A stretch of DNA of 64,000 bases. Source: Amblyomma americanum. Its lineage: Eukaryota; Arthropoda; Arachnida; Ixodida; Ixodidae. The stretch covers positions 27,842,499-27,906,498 of the forward strand of contig NC_135505.1 of NCBI RefSeq assembly GCF_052857255.1, given 5' to 3'. The position numbers and the translations under genes were made by a program. Numbering within the stretch: the first letter of the stretch is position 1; every line of letters starts with the position of its first letter. The notes under the pieces were generated by a model. It saw nothing but the letters and a program-made list of their open reading frames with translations. It was not told the DNA's origin and ran no database searches. This document shows positions 45,318 to 57,213 of this stretch, piece after piece.

Positions 45318-45562
45318 TACGTTTGGCAAGGCAGGAAAGTGGGAGTTAAAAAAGAAAGAGAGAAAGGGGTGCCGAAATGGAAGCTCGTGAGTAATTTGAA
45401 CCACCTTGGGAGCTTTAACGTGCACTGACTGACATCGCAAAGCACATCACCGCCTTTTGTTTTTCGCCTCCATCGAAACGCGGCCGCCGCGGTCGGTTTC
45501 GAACCCGGGTGCTCCGGATGAGTAGCCGAGCGCCCTGACCACTCAGCCACTGTGGAGGGTGT
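45318..45562 (-). mobile_element. tRNA-derived SINE, family B
   Basis: The minus strand begins CCCTCCACAGTGGCTGAGTGG. TGGCTGAGTGGTC is a good Pol III A box, and GGGTTCGAAACC about 30 bp later is a good B box, so the head is tRNA-like (positions about 45485-45550). The body contains GCGTTTCGATGGAGGCG and GTGCACGTTAAAGCTCCCAAG. No coding capacity. It is not a functional tRNA gene: the acceptor-stem pairing is not evident. A degraded relative lies at 28966-29115. Confidence 0.8.
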
Positions 45563-45577
45563 GCCGACATCTGCACA

Positions 45578-45745
45578 TCACATTTTAACGCGACAACGTT
45601 AAAGGCCCAGTCCACCAGAAAATCCGGTGTCGGCGTTGTGAGCGAGAAGTGGCGGGCATGGCTCTGGCAGGCGGTCCCCAGAGTAACCTGGAGGCAGATA
45701 GGCCACCTAGGTCACGTGACCTTACGGCGTCATCACAACCTGCCC
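45578..45745 (-). mobile_element. SINE family A, 3' half
   Basis: On the minus strand it contains GGTCACGTGACC, CTCACAACGCCGACACCGG and a CGTTGTCGCGTTAAAA end, collinear with the 3' half of the SINE at 11438-11780. The 5' half is at 47298-47450; the LINE between them split one SINE copy. Confidence 0.75.
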
Positions 45746-47297
45746 CTTTGATATTTATTTTTATTTATTACTTTATTTACGTTACCCCTCAGGGCCTGGG
45801 GCATTACAGAGGGAGAGTGGTAAATATACCAAAAGCAGATAAGATACACAGTTTGCTACATGAATGTTAAATAGCATCTGAATATACGATGTTAACTAAA
45901 ATAGTGCTGTGCGGAACTGCTCATGTTTTACAATGCCAGCAACTTACGTGGAAAGGTGGTTCCAGTCACGTGAGGTTCGCGGCAGGAATGACTGCGAGAA
46001 GCATTTCGTGTTCCATGACACAGTTCCGACTTGGCGATTATGATCAATGCGACGGGATACATAATTTGGCTGGAGGATGAGTTGATCACCTAGAGCGGGA
46101 TGATGATACAGCTCGTGGAACAGAGCGATACGAAACACTTTTCTACGCGATGTCAGTGTTGAGAGGCAGAGATTAGATTTCAGTGCAGCTCGCTGTGCGG
46201 TTGTAGTTATCAAGGATGAAATGTACAGTTATTTTGCACGATCTCAAGATCATTAATTAAGTTGTCATGAGCAGGGCCCCAGACAGGTGTCGCATACTCG
46301 AGCTTGAATCTTATTAGTCTTTTATAAAGCAGTAGTTTCAAATTCGATGAAACATTTAAAAAGTTGTGACGTAAATACCCTTGTATGCAATTGGAATTTT
46401 TAATGATTTTCTCGGCATGACGATACCGGTTAACATTAGATGTGATGCGAACACCGAGGTATTTATATGACGAGAGAGATTCCAACAAAATGTTTTCGAT
46501 ATAGCAGTAAGGCAGGGCGGAATTTTTTCTAGATACACGCATGACTTTGGAATTGTTAATATTCACTGCATTAACCAATCTTTGCGCCAGTTTCCTATTG
46601 TGTTGACGACGGACTGAGGTAATGTAAATTCGTTAGCGTTGGTTATTTCTTTAAAAATGACGCAATCACCAGCGAATAGATGAATATGAGAGTTCACAAG
46701 ACAGGGGAGATTCTTAATGTAAATTAGAAACAGTGCAGGTCCAAGAACCGAACCTTGTGGAACACCTGAAGGCACATCGGTAAAACTGGAGTTATAACCG
46801 TAAGCAAAAACAAATCGTGAGTGATTCAGTAGAAAACACTCAATCCATTTCAATAAGTTACAGTCCATGTTCAGTTGTTTTAGTTAGTGAAGTAAAAGTT
46901 TGTAACATACCTTGTCGAAAGCCTTTGGAAAAGCTAGGAATATATAGTCAGCTCGTGGCGGTATGTCTAGAATACGATACAATGCATGTGTAAGCGATAT
47001 TAACTCTGTTTCGCAAGAGTAAGATTTTCGTAAACCATGTTGCGTTGACGTAAAGAATGAATTCTGTTCAAGGAACTTAACAAGGTCGGTGAATATTATA
47101 TGTTCAAGCATTTTGTAACAAGAAATGGCAAGGCATGTGGGACGATAATTATTAGTTGATGCTTTTTAAGAACTTCGGGTTAATGCAGTCAAAACCCGGA
47201 GCCGAATGAACACTGAGTCCATCAATAAGCTTACTGACACCAGGAGGAGCAACAGCTATAGGTGGCATCGAAATATAGTTGAAGTGATGAGTTGTAG
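45746..47297 (-). mobile_element. CR1-like LINE inserted into SINE A
   Basis: 5'-truncated minus-strand LINE of about 1.55 kb with an A/T-rich tail (AAATAAA repeats, 45750-45783). It starts in the RT fingers (SAPGFDCINPKFL at about 47160-47205). RT pieces include VPQGSVLGPALFLIYI (about 46740-46780), HLFAGDCVIFKEI (about 46640-46690, with the FADD site changed to FAGD), YKYLGVRI and FLPRTSRDWN (about 45950). Frameshifts separate 46884-47111, 46563-46868 and 46210-46578. The changed Asp shows loss of function. Confidence 0.8.
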
Positions 47298-47450
47298 GTG
47301 GAAACTGCCCACCGTCGCTGGCGGCAGTTAACTGAAAGACTGGTTGCCCGGGAAGAGCAGTCTGGGCCGCACAAGGACAACCGCTGAGAGCACCTGTCAT
47401 CGCAGGGCAGTGGCCCATTGCTTAACCGCTGCACCACTACGCCAAGAGGG
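47298..47450 (-). mobile_element. SINE family A, 5' half
   Basis: The minus strand reads GTAGTGGTGCAGCGGTTAAG at its head, equivalent to the A-box region of the SINE at 11438, and is cut at about 47298 by the LINE. Together with 45578-45745 it makes one complete SINE. Confidence 0.75.
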
Positions 47451-49489
47451 GTATGAGGAATGCCAGGGATTTATGAATGCAAAGTAGAGAATGACATCCT
47501 GCATACATGGGAACTAACCCATTATGCTATCGCGTCATACCTTGAAGCCGGGACTTAAGTGCCCCTCCAATTTTTTTCTATGATCTCTGATTTAATTTTT
47601 TTTACATTCTTTGATGAACTGACGCACTTTTTTAGCTTCACTCATATATTTCGAACTGTCTTCCTCTACTTATTCATCCATGTCTGATGTCAAAATTCCA
47701 TCCGTTGGAGTCGGTTTAGTACCAATTATGCTTGGAGAGCTACGGGTACCGTAAGTGCAGTGACAATAAAATGTACTGCTATTTTAGTCCATCTTCTAAC
47801 CCATCTTAGTCTGCTAATTACGATGTGTCAATTATTGATTTGGATTCATTGTCGAATTTGTCTCGTCTGGGCACCTGCCTTTGATTCGTTCTTTTCACGT
47901 CACGTGACATTGTGACACCACACCGTTATGGGCTCACCTGACCTTGTGACGTCATACTTCTCTCGACGAGTCAGAAAATCTTGTGACACTAGACGGCCCC
48001 TTGTTGTTCCTGACGTTAGTGTTCCCGCATATGCCCCCACAAGGAGCAGAGTTGCGTGAAGGTCCGCCATCATGTTCCAAGCTTTGCGGCAAAGCCACTG
48101 CTCGTGCGTACAGGGGCTGTGTTCATGGGCTTGCTTGTAGAGCGCTTGAGCTTGTTTTTTTTATTTGCGTACAAATGCACTCGATCGCAAATTTCTTAAC
48201 GTAACGTCGAAAATTACTCTGTGATTTGCCGAGGGTGTGCATACACCATGAAAAAAAATCGCCAAATGTTTACCAGCAAATCGTAGGCATGACAAACTGA
48301 CGAAAAAACACTAGTAATAACCTGCAATTTTTTTTTCTGGAACAAATAATTTCACATGAACAAGCAGTCCCGTTCCGGATGAGACAGCGTCTGTGCCGTC
48401 CTATCTTCTTGCGTGATCGTCTTTAAAAAAAAAAGTAGTATGGCGATGAATTACGTTTTTCACAACTAGCACCACCGCGTGCTCTGTGCTAGTTATGCGC
48501 GGAAAATACGAGAACGCATCTCCCCGTAGCACATGAAAACGACTCTGTAGCTTGTTGCAGGCAAGCAGACTAAAGAAACACCAATGCATTGAACAGGCAA
48601 GGCTGACCTAACGAAAAATCTCAAACCCAATTGCTTGCCTAAAACATATTTCAAAATGTACCCCGTTGCTTAATGCAGCGAAATGACGAATCTTTAAAGG
48701 ATATCGAAAGTAGTCTTTCACGTTGATATTATTAGCTTTCCAAATTTTTATTAAAAAGCATTATATTTTCATCTGGCTTACTAAATTTTAATATTCGGGC
48801 GCACTTAACGCGGCCCATTCTCGAAAGCCACTTCAATCGCTGTCGACGTTCCAAATGGCACTTCGTAAAACGCTTTGCTGTTCTAAGTGCGGTTGCTGCA
48901 GTTTGCCGCACTGCACCCAGTCATAACTAACGACTTCGTCCCTCACTCAAACAGCAGAACAGCAAACCTGATGCCACAGGTGTGCACGGAAAATGTGTGA
49001 AATGTAGCCGAGAGCGCGGGCTCACATGAGGCGCCGAGCTGACGAGGGGTCGCCCGGCACTGCGCCTGTGAAGTCCGCTTCCCCGCGGAATTTTGAACAC
49101 CTGACATCACGAAAATCATGTGATCGCCTCTCAGCGAATGGCTTTCGGAGCGCCAAGGGAAAGCAGAGGCGCAACTCTGCTCCCTGCGGTAGCATATGGG
49201 GGAACACAACGTGACGTGAACGCTAACGCGGCCTAGGTATATATCTAGAAACTAGGTTGCTCACAACACGGTGGGCATACTGTGATAGCATCGCAAAATC
49301 ACGTGATCTCTCTCACCCAATCAATAATTTAATTGCCACATATCGCTTAAGTTAAGGACAGCGCAGCGAGTTATGGAAAGAAAAATGGTAGGTGTAACAT
49401 TAAGAGACCAGAGTGGGTCAGGCATCAAACAAAGGTTAATAACACACTAGTGAAAATCATCCTGCATCGTGCAGGATGAAGAGATTTTC
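47451..49489. other. Unassigned DNA with a 1.2 kb-spaced inverted repeat
   Basis: No coding region supported. About 48005-48055 (GTGTTCCCGCATATGCCCCC ... GGAGCAGAGTTGCG) matches the reverse complement of about 49160-49215 (GTGTTCCCCCATATGC ... GGAGCAGAGTTGCG). This could mark the ends of a non-autonomous element. A scrap resembling the RTE VGVTLRD segment lies at about 49380-49420. Confidence 0.5.
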
Positions 49490-50205
49490 GGTAAGGTGCA
49501 TTGTAGCGACGAAAGGATGGCAAGGTCTAAATTTAGCCTAGACTTAAAGGGTAACGGAACAAACAAGTGAAGCGGAAGCCTCTTAAGGAGTTTTTGGTTA
49601 GATGGATTGTAAAGGAATTCAGGATACCGTTGCAGATCAGATATTCGGCTTTGACTGAGGACGACGACCTTAATGTTCAAGCAGTGCAGGATAATATGAC
49701 GGCTATCATTACGGAATGCGCAGATCGAGAGGCTATTAACAAGCTATCTCAGGAGACGAAAGATCTCATTAAGAAACGACAAAATATGAAGACGTCTAGC
49801 TCCATAAGCAGAATAGAACCGGCAGAGCTATCAAAGTTAATAAACGCCAGTTAGCGACATAAGGAAGTTTAATATGGAAAGAATCGAGCAAGCTCTAAAC
49901 AACGGTGGTAGCCTAAAAGCAGTGAACAGAAAACTAGGCATAAGCCAAAACCAGACATATTCTTTAAGACACAAAAAGAAGGCAATGTCATTTGCAATTT
50001 GGATAATGTAGTTAAAGTAGCCGAAGATTTCTACACAAAATCTATACACCAGCCAAGGAAATGAAGAGGTTAATGAACGAAACAGTAGCGCACAGCCCTA
50101 GGACATCCAGCCAGTAAAGAAAGAGACAGTAAAGAAAGCTTTACGAGCAATGAAAAGGGGGAAAGCAGTTGATGAGGATCAGGTAACAAGAGAGCTCTTG
50201 AAGGG
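49490..50205 (+). mobile_element. RTE fragment, EN-RT linker
   Basis: The plus-strand translation gives ERMARSKFSLDLKGNGTNK (one frame, about 49495-49565). From 49567 it gives VKEFRIPLQIRYSALTEDDD and KLSQETKDLIKKRQNMKTSS, and later frames give VKKALRAMKRGKAVDEDQ at about 50120-50175. This is the RTE linker and RT start, collinear with 15481-15810. It is cut at about 50205 after ELLKGG. Not functional. Confidence 0.8.
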
Positions 50206-50569
50206 CGGAGGGAGGAGGAGGAAGGGAGACTTTAATTAATACAGGAGAGGTTTGCCTGCTTGTTAGCCTAGCATGTTACTTCAGGTGAGGGTGAAAGAAG
50301 AGAAGTTAAAAAAAAGATGAGAGTGAAAAAGAAAAGATAATGAAAAAAAGAAAAGGAAAAAGCTGAAATACAGCATACTCAACACTCGCGCACTCACAAA
50401 CACACATGGTTATAAAAGGGGAGGAAGACGAAGTTATTCGAGACCAGAACGCTATCTTTCTGCCTGTGAAGTTTTTGTCACTTTTTCCCACAACCATGTA
50501 GGCGCCGCTCCCTCTTCGTGACGAGGATGGAAGTGGAGACGTAGGCCTCCGCGTTATTGTTTCTTTATT
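50206..50569. other. Unassigned DNA and probable LINE-X 5' UTR
   Basis: A purine-rich stretch (GAAAAAGAAAAGATAATGAA type, about 50300-50360) has no recognised gene. The last part leads without visible boundary into the LINE-X ORF1. Confidence 0.4.
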
Positions 50570-50678
50570 CGTTTTCCCAGATTCCTCAATTTTTATTTAT
50601 GAGCCGCTTGAGATAAGCCTGGATTTTTCTTCTCTTTGGATCTGCACAAAACCCTGGTCAATCCCCCAGCGTGGGTAT

Positions 50679-51536
50679 ATGCCATCACTTCTGAGGCAAC
50701 AACAACATCAACCTGGTGGGTCGGCGGGAGCCGCCCAGAGGAAGCGCTTCTACCAATCGAGCGAGGCAAGCAGCCAGGCCACTGTGCTGTACGCAGCTAC
50801 AGGCAAAAGCTCCTCGGCGGACGACGGGTTGGTCGGAGTGATGAGAAAGAAGAGGAGACTGCGTAAGGGTGAGGACTCGTCCTCATCAAGTACACCTACC
50901 GTCCTCACGACGCGTGGTGCATCGGCACATACGGTCCTGTTTGCGCCTGAAACGCCCACCGACAACTTCAACCTGGTTAACAGACAAGCTACGTCGGTGT
51001 TCCTAGAGTCTCGCGTCCCGGGAGTGATCAAGGACGTCAGGATCAACAGCTGGAGGAACCTCCTTGCCGCCTATGTAACGGAGCGGAGCGCCTTGGAGGG
51101 TATAGCCACCATCAAGAACACCGGAGTCATCGCGGTCCGCTCTCTTGTTCTTGAAAACAATGGCACATCTGCTGGCGTCATTTACGACGTCGACGTCGTA
51201 ACCATCTCTGCTTGCGACCTGCCAATACTCATTAAATCTGCGACGAACAGCATCAACATAACCCAAGTTCAACGCCTCGGTGATTCAAGGTGCGTTAAGC
51301 TCACATTTAAGGGCGACTATAGTTCATTTCATGTGAAGGTTGGCAACTATCCACATGCAGTTCGCCATTCTTCTCCAAACCGCTTCAGTGCCGGAAATGC
51401 ATGAAACTTGGGCATGCCAGTGGTGTTTGTAATAACACTATAGCATGCCCGTGCTGCTCTGAGCTTCATAGCGGTGACATTTGCCGCGCTACTGTCTTGA
51501 AGTGCGCCAACCTCCGTAGCCCTCATGAAACATCTT
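50679..51536 (+). pseudogene. LINE-X ORF1, N-terminal part with zinc knuckles
   Basis: The open frame from 50679 gives a Ser/Gln-rich head, a basic patch (MRKKRRLRKGEDSSSSS), then an RRM-like Gag core (SWRNLLAAYVTERSALEG ... VDVVTISACDLP ... RLGDSRCVKLTFKG). A one-base shift near 51380 leads to CRKCMKLGHASGVC (CX2CX4HX4C) and CPCCSELHSGDIC. It is cut at about 51536 by the CR1 element; the rest resumes at 54745. It would bind the LINE RNA. Confidence 0.75.
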
Positions 51537-51539
51537 CAA

Positions 51540-51838
51540 AAGTCAACCCCGCCTCACTACAAGAGTCAGCTGACGAAACCGAATCTACCATGAAAGAAAA
51601 GATAGTCAATGATGTATTCAAAGACAAGCTGGGCGTGAAGTGCGAATCTATTAGAAGAATACATAGGCTCGGAAAAAACAAAGGGAACCGGCCGATAGTA
51701 ATTTATCTTCAAGATTACAACGAAAAGAAAGCCCTTTTTGCAAACTGCACGCAACTCAAAGGGTCTAACATCGTCATTCAGAATGATTATTCTCCAACCA
51801 CAATGAAAAAAAAGAAAACTCCTCTGGGACAGTTGTAA
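51540..51838 (+). pseudogene. CR1-like ORF1, C-terminal domain
   Basis: About 98 codons: ADETESTMKEKIVNDVFKD, LGVKCESIRRIHRLGKNKG, RPIVIYLQDYNEKKALFANC, LKGSNIVIQNDY and a basic tail. It resembles the RRM-like/C-terminal domain of L1- and CR1-type ORF1 proteins and the one at 37225-37461. The coiled coil is missing. The open frame starts inside LINE-X sequence, so the apparent start is a fusion artefact. Confidence 0.7.
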
Positions 51839-52040
51839 AGAAGAAAGGCAGCTTAAAATAAAAGTTTCACTGGTTCATGATAAGCTGAAGATTGGCACGG
51901 ACATTTTTTTATTGGGATAAAAGCCTCAACAGACGCGCTCTAATTCCGCAAGGCTAATCTCGTATTCACACAGCGGACGTGCAAAGCGACTCATCAAACA
52001 CACAGGATTGACGCGCGACCCATACGGCCGATAAGCAACT

Positions 52041-54599
52041 GAGATTAATCAATGTTAATGCTCGCAGTGTCAAAAACAAAACTGGCAAGTTAGAAATTTT
52101 ATTACTAGACCATGATCATCATTTTAATGTCTTTACTGAGACTTGGCTTCATGAAGAAATAAGTGATGATATATTTCCTGCTTCCTATACAGTATTCCGG
52201 AAGGACAGGCGCACTCGGGGGGGGGGGGGGGGGTGTAGCCGTATTGATCAAGAATAGCATATCTGCTCAGCTCCAGAGTATTTACAAAAGTTACAGGATG
52301 AAATGACCGAGAATCAACAGGCTAAGATTATATTGGCGGGCGACTTTAATTTGCCGAGCATCGATTGGCAGCGCCTCAGTACCAGAAACGCGTGCAACAC
52401 TTTAGCATTATCTTTGATATTATGTTACGCTACTATCTACAACAGGTAGTACACGAGCCCACACGAGTACAGGGTAACTGCAGTTCTATTCTCGATTTAG
52501 TATTTCTTAGCCAGGAGTTTCCGGATCACCTTAACCCTGGTCAGCTTAACCCTGCCACTTGTACAGATGACGGAAAAATATTCCTCACTGCTCAGTTACA
52601 AACATTATTCTCATGCCGATGACGTGTCTAATATAGAGTTTATGGAAAACGGTATTGTCGAATTCAACAGCGCTGATTTGTTTTTCCTTTGGAATCTGTT
52701 CAAAGTAATGTGCCACTACTGCATAAACAAATTCATACCTACAAAGAAAAAAAATTTCACAAGCGTACACCTTGGATGACGCGCGATATTATTCATATTA
52801 AACGTAAAATAAAAATGTTAAAGAACAGACATGGCAACCCAAATAAAATAAGAGAAGCGCAGATCTCTCTTGAACAAAAGGTGTACGCAGCAAAAGAGTA
52901 CTATTACAACACTTCACTGCCTAACTTTATCAAAAATGACCCTGAGAAATTTTGGCAGCATATGAAAGAAAAAAGAAGCCAATTTCACAAATAATGATTG
53001 ATGGCACCCCGATAACTAATGATGAAGACATAGCACAGCATTTTAATGAGTATTTTCAAAGCGTCTTTTAAGTATCAAATGTTTGCGTGACGAATTTTCT
53101 AGAAAGACCGGTATATGATGTGGATTTTATTTCTTATGCTGGAATTGTCAATATGCTAGTAAACCTGAAAGCAAAAACTTCTTGTGGCCCTGACAAAATC
53201 CCCAACATCTTTCTAAAACCACACCCAGAACATAATGCCAGATTTCTTGTAAAACATTTTTCTGTTTCCCTCTTGAGGGGACAGCTGCCGGATGACTGGA
53301 GGGTGGCCCGCGTTGTTCCTATATTCAAAAAAGGCGATCGCATAAAATTACAAAATTATCGCCCTATTTCTTTGACCTCACAATGCTGCAAACTCCTGGA
53401 GCTGCGCATTGTGGCCAACTGTATCAAGGAATTCCTGGCTGCCAACAATGTGCTCACGGAGTTCCAACATGGCTTCAGGAAGGGTTTTTCCACTGTAACA
53501 CAGTTGGTATCAGTGATTCATTGTTTTGCTTTATCCCTTGACAATAATGGCCAAATAGATGTAATATTTTTAGACTTCACTAAAGCGTTCGATAAGGTTC
53601 CTCGCGATAAATTAATAAATAAGCTTAAAATGATTGGCATACCTGATATTTTTGTAAACTTCATTATTGCGTACCTGACTAAACGGACTCAATCCGTCAC
53701 AATAGGTGAACATAGGTCGGCAACTCTTCCAGTCACGTCAGGGGTACCTACCGCAAGGTAGTATTTTGGGTCCCCTACTTTTCCTACTGTACATTAACGA
53801 CATCGTTAATTTCATATCTTCCGGTACGAAAATTAGGCTTTTTGCCGATGATTGTGTCCTGTATAACGATATAACCTGTCCATATGACAAGACCGCCCTT
53901 GAAACAGACTTAAACAGGATATTGAATTGGTGCAATGAATGGAGGATGCTTCTCAACGCTGAAAAATCAGTATGCCTTCGTGTCACTCGTAAAAAAAAAA
54001 CACTTATTTTTTCTTATACATTAGGTTCTTCTCCACTACGTGAAGCTATCCACTACAAATATTTGGGTGTTACCTTGACACCTACATTGTCGTGGAACAC
54101 ACATATTAATAATATTTGTTCTTCTGCTTTCCGCAAACTGTGCTTTTTGAGGCACAAACTAAAAAACGCCCCTTCTAATTTGAAATTACTCTGTTACTTT
54201 TCATTTGTCCGACCAAAGCTCGAGTATGCGTGTATTTAATGGGATCCTCATACTAAGTCAAATATCAGTCACCTTGAAAGAATACAAAGAAAGGCAGTTA
54301 GCTTTATATTTAATAAATTCGCACGGCTTCACTCTCCCCCTAAAATTATGGCAGACAATTGTATACCCACTCTTGAATCACGTCGAAAGCAGTTAAGACT
54401 TGAATTCCTTTCCCTCCTTCTTAACAACAAACTTCAAATGAATAGATCACCTTATATAACGCCTGCATTAACGCGCCTCACAAGACATCATCATCCTGAC
54501 TCACTCACACCCTATTATGCTCGAACTGATACGTTTAAATTTTCCTTTTTTCCTCGGGCGGTATCGGATTGGAACCATGGTTTGCTGACTGCAGTGTGA
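52041..54599 (+). pseudogene. CR1-like ORF2: endonuclease and RT
   Basis: It begins LRLINVNARSVKNKTGKLE (about 52041) and reads FTETWLHEEISDD, then a GGG run of 17 G (52217-52233) in the RGGGVAVLI motif that shifts the frame. Next come ILAGDFNLPSIDW and YYNTSLPNFIKNDPEKFWQH. RT reads TSCGPDKIPNIFL, IFLDFTKAFDKVPRDKL, PQGSILGPLLFLLYINDIV and RLFADDCVLYNDIT, and ends FSFFPRAVSDWNHG. Frameshifts near 53750, an in-frame stop near 54239 and others. The FADD site is intact. Confidence 0.85.
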
Positions 54600-54702
54600 C
54601 TAAAAATTGTATAAATGTGTACTTGTTTGTTCCTGTTTTGTTCATTATTATCTGTATATATACTAATGCCCCTCTGCTTGGACCCAAAGGTCTGCAGTAT
54701 GT

Positions 54703-54742
<40 letters not shown>

Positions 54743-54744
54743 AG

Positions 54745-55213
54745 AACGAGTGGTGTTGAAGCAAATGGTGCGAGACCATTCGACGCACGCATAGCCCGCA
54801 GCTACGGTGCGGCAGCGTTGCTCTCGTCGCCGACGATCTACTAGACAAGCGGCTGAGAGCGGCAGGGAAGCCCCCTCGCTCCTGCTACTCGTCCTCCCCC
54901 TCCCCCTAGTAATGTAAGCTCAGTGACTGGTGAAGCCGGAACGAGTGCTTCAGAGGTGACATGGCCACCACTGCCGCAGCCACGCTCGACCCCGGTGTCT
55001 GAGCAGGCGCCACGCTCCTACTGCCCTACGCCTGCAGCTGAGCGAGCCCAAGGCAGAGATACAGCCCCAGGTGAGGAGGTGCAGGTGACCGCCATATTGA
55101 GGTCCGTTATGAACGCCATGCGTGTGATGCTCTCTAGCATTCACTAGCCAGCAGCACGGGATGCATTGCAGGTACTGGACGCTATAAATCCAGTCCTTGC
55201 AGCTTCGCAGTAA
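54745..55213 (+). pseudogene. LINE-X ORF1, C-terminal part
   Basis: It resumes after the CR1 tail as ERVVLKQMVRDHSTH, then a TAG, an Arg-rich stretch (CSRRRRSTRQ), a Pro/Ser-rich region and, after a frame change, VQVTAILRSVMNAMRVML. A TAG at 55145 interrupts before LAASQ and the intended TAA at 55211-55213. The ORF2 ATG follows two bases later (55215). Confidence 0.65.
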
Positions 55214-55214
55214 C

Positions 55215-57213
55215 ATGCACAATGGCTCTCCTAGCATTACCATTTCAAAGCCAAGTCTGAGATGCATCTATTTTCCAGTAGAATGCCGTGGACTCAATTC
55301 CCGCATTTCGGACAGTAGAGAATACATCAATAAACACTGATTTCCAATCCTTGTGATGTGTGTGCCCCAATCTACAAAAGCTTATCCTAAGTTCTGGCTA
55401 TGAAGCGTTTGCATCCTCCATGCACAGCGGAAATAGCAACGTCATCTCTACATTTGAAGGGAGCTTGCACATGTGCACCATACGGTTCTCCCTCACAACG
55501 ATAACTAGTACGCCTGCCTAAATGCAAAACGGCGCACCCTGACATTCACGCTTGTCGGTGCGTACTTATGTTCAACAACACGGTTTGACGCCGTCAGACT
55601 GGCGGACTTGCTCGCTGTAACACCTGACCCTTGCATTGTTACTGGAGACTTTAATGCGCATCACGCCAAGTGGATAGACATCCGGATTAATTCGAAGGGA
55701 AGAAGTCTTGTCGGTTTCGCCCCTCTGTCCACGACCTACAATGCCTTAACAGCAGTTCTCGAAAGTACATTCGCAGGCTGTCTTACAGCAGCTGTCTGGA
55801 CTTAGCTTTTGTGTCTCGGTGCCTTGCGTGCCCGTTGTTTGCCTATGTAAGTGACCACATCAATGGAAGTGACCACATCCCCACATACGTTACCGTTCCT
55901 GGTCTTGCTCGATACACATCTGTCAAACGTTTGCAATGCATAGACAGGCCTATCTTTAAAACCCTTATGAAAGATGCCTGCAGAGAAGACATTACAGCAG
56001 GTATTTAAGAGCGCATCAAGGAGGCTATGAAAAACGTGAGGTGCTTCTTCACTCCAAAGCCAAATTTCACAGAGTTCGATGTGGAGCTTTAGCACCTCCG
56101 GTCACTTCGACGAAGAGCAGAGCGAAGATACAAGTGCACAAAGTCGCTCTTCGACTTAACGGATGCATGGCGCACGCAGAAGAAAAGCCAGCGCAGAATT
56201 CAAATCTTGTGGGCTAACCGTTAGAAGGCATTCTTTGAATCGCTGGATATTCGAAACCTTCTCTCACGCATTTGGAGTGTGGTGCGTGTCTACGAACCTC
56301 TCCTCAGCAGCCCCAACCATTCAAGTCTCTCCCACTCCACCAGGGAGCTGCGAAGCATAGGTTGGTGAAGACTTCTGCACAAGAATAGCAGGCCCCAAGA
56401 ACCCATCGACAACTCTGAATTGCTACGAAGTGCCTAGATCTAGGGATTCGCGAATGGACCTCCTTTTCTGCATGGAAGAACTAGACGGCGCCATGGCTGG
56501 TTGCAGATGGTCATCATCGCCGGGGCTTGATTGAGTAACATACTCTGCACTTGCAAACCTTGATGAGGTGGCTCTACGTGCTCTTTTAGACCACTTCAGC
56601 CCATAATGATGTGCGGGTACAGTTCCGGACGCGTAGAAATCAAGTCGTCTGGTTCCAGTCCTTAAACCCGGAAAACCGCCGCCTGACGTCGCGTCGTACA
56701 AGTCCAAATGCATTGGCTACTTGCGTGAGTGAACTCATGGAAAGAATGGTACTTACACGAATTGATTGATATCTGGAGCGCTACCAAATGTACCCAGATG
56801 TAATGCCTGGGTTTCGACGTGGACATTCGTCGTCTATAGATAGCGTGATTTACCTGATGTCATCAGTTAAACATTAGAATCACCTGAAGTGCATGACCAC
56901 GGCGTTGTTTCTGAATGTAAAATGGGCGTAAGAACTGCAGAACTTGACTGTCGCATGTTCTGCTGGATATGCAGCTATTTATTCAAGAAATCAATTTTTA
57001 TGCAGACTGAGGACGGTCCAACGTCTTCACATTTCACTTCCCATGGGGTCCCACAGGGTGGAGTACTTAGCCCAACGCTTTTTAATCTTGCGCCTGTCGG
57101 CCTTATCGACGTAATACCACAGTTGATGCAACTCTCAGTCTATGCGCATGATATTTGCATGTGGACATCAGGAGTTAAGCAGCCACAAGTTCGAGCAAGG
57201 CTTCAAAAGGCGG
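55215..57213 (+). pseudogene. LINE-X ORF2: endonuclease and RT up to the LTR insertion
   Basis: It opens with MHNGSPSITISKPSLRC, then ECRGLNSRISDSREYINKH. The endonuclease core at 55585-55700 includes VTGDFNAHHAKW. RT fragments include ARYTSVKRLQCIDRPIF (linker), PGKPPPD-like, GVPQGGVLSPTLFNLA (about 57045-57095) and LSVYAHDICMWTSG (about 57130-57175), where YADD has become YAHD. The frame KQPQVRARLQKA is cut at 57213 by the LTR element and resumes at 62272. Many frameshifts. Confidence 0.75.

Larger units (their letters stand above)
51537..54744 (+). mobile_element. CR1-like LINE inserted in LINE-X ORF1
   Basis: Plus strand, about 3.2 kb, 5'-truncated within ORF1 and ending in an (AAAT)n tail (54702-54742). 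The ORF1 end (51540-51836) is an L1/CR1-type RRM domain (IRRIHRLGKNKGNRPIVIYL). ORF2 endonuclease and RT follow in many frames to 54599. It is closest in this window to the 2A LINE at 36700-40704 (shared KFWQHM/KFWRHF, FADDCVLYND/FADDCILYNE and SFFPRAVSDWN-like ends), but its 2A region, if any, is truncated. Nonsense codons and a G17 expansion disable it. Confidence 0.85.

Noticed and set aside
45485..45550. Possible functional tRNA gene
   Set aside because: A and B boxes are present, but acceptor-stem pairing is not evident and the sequence continues into a SINE body.
51540..51838. 2A peptide in the second CR1-like LINE
   Set aside because: No NPGP motif in the surviving ORF1. The N terminus is truncated by the insertion boundary, so absence is uninformative.
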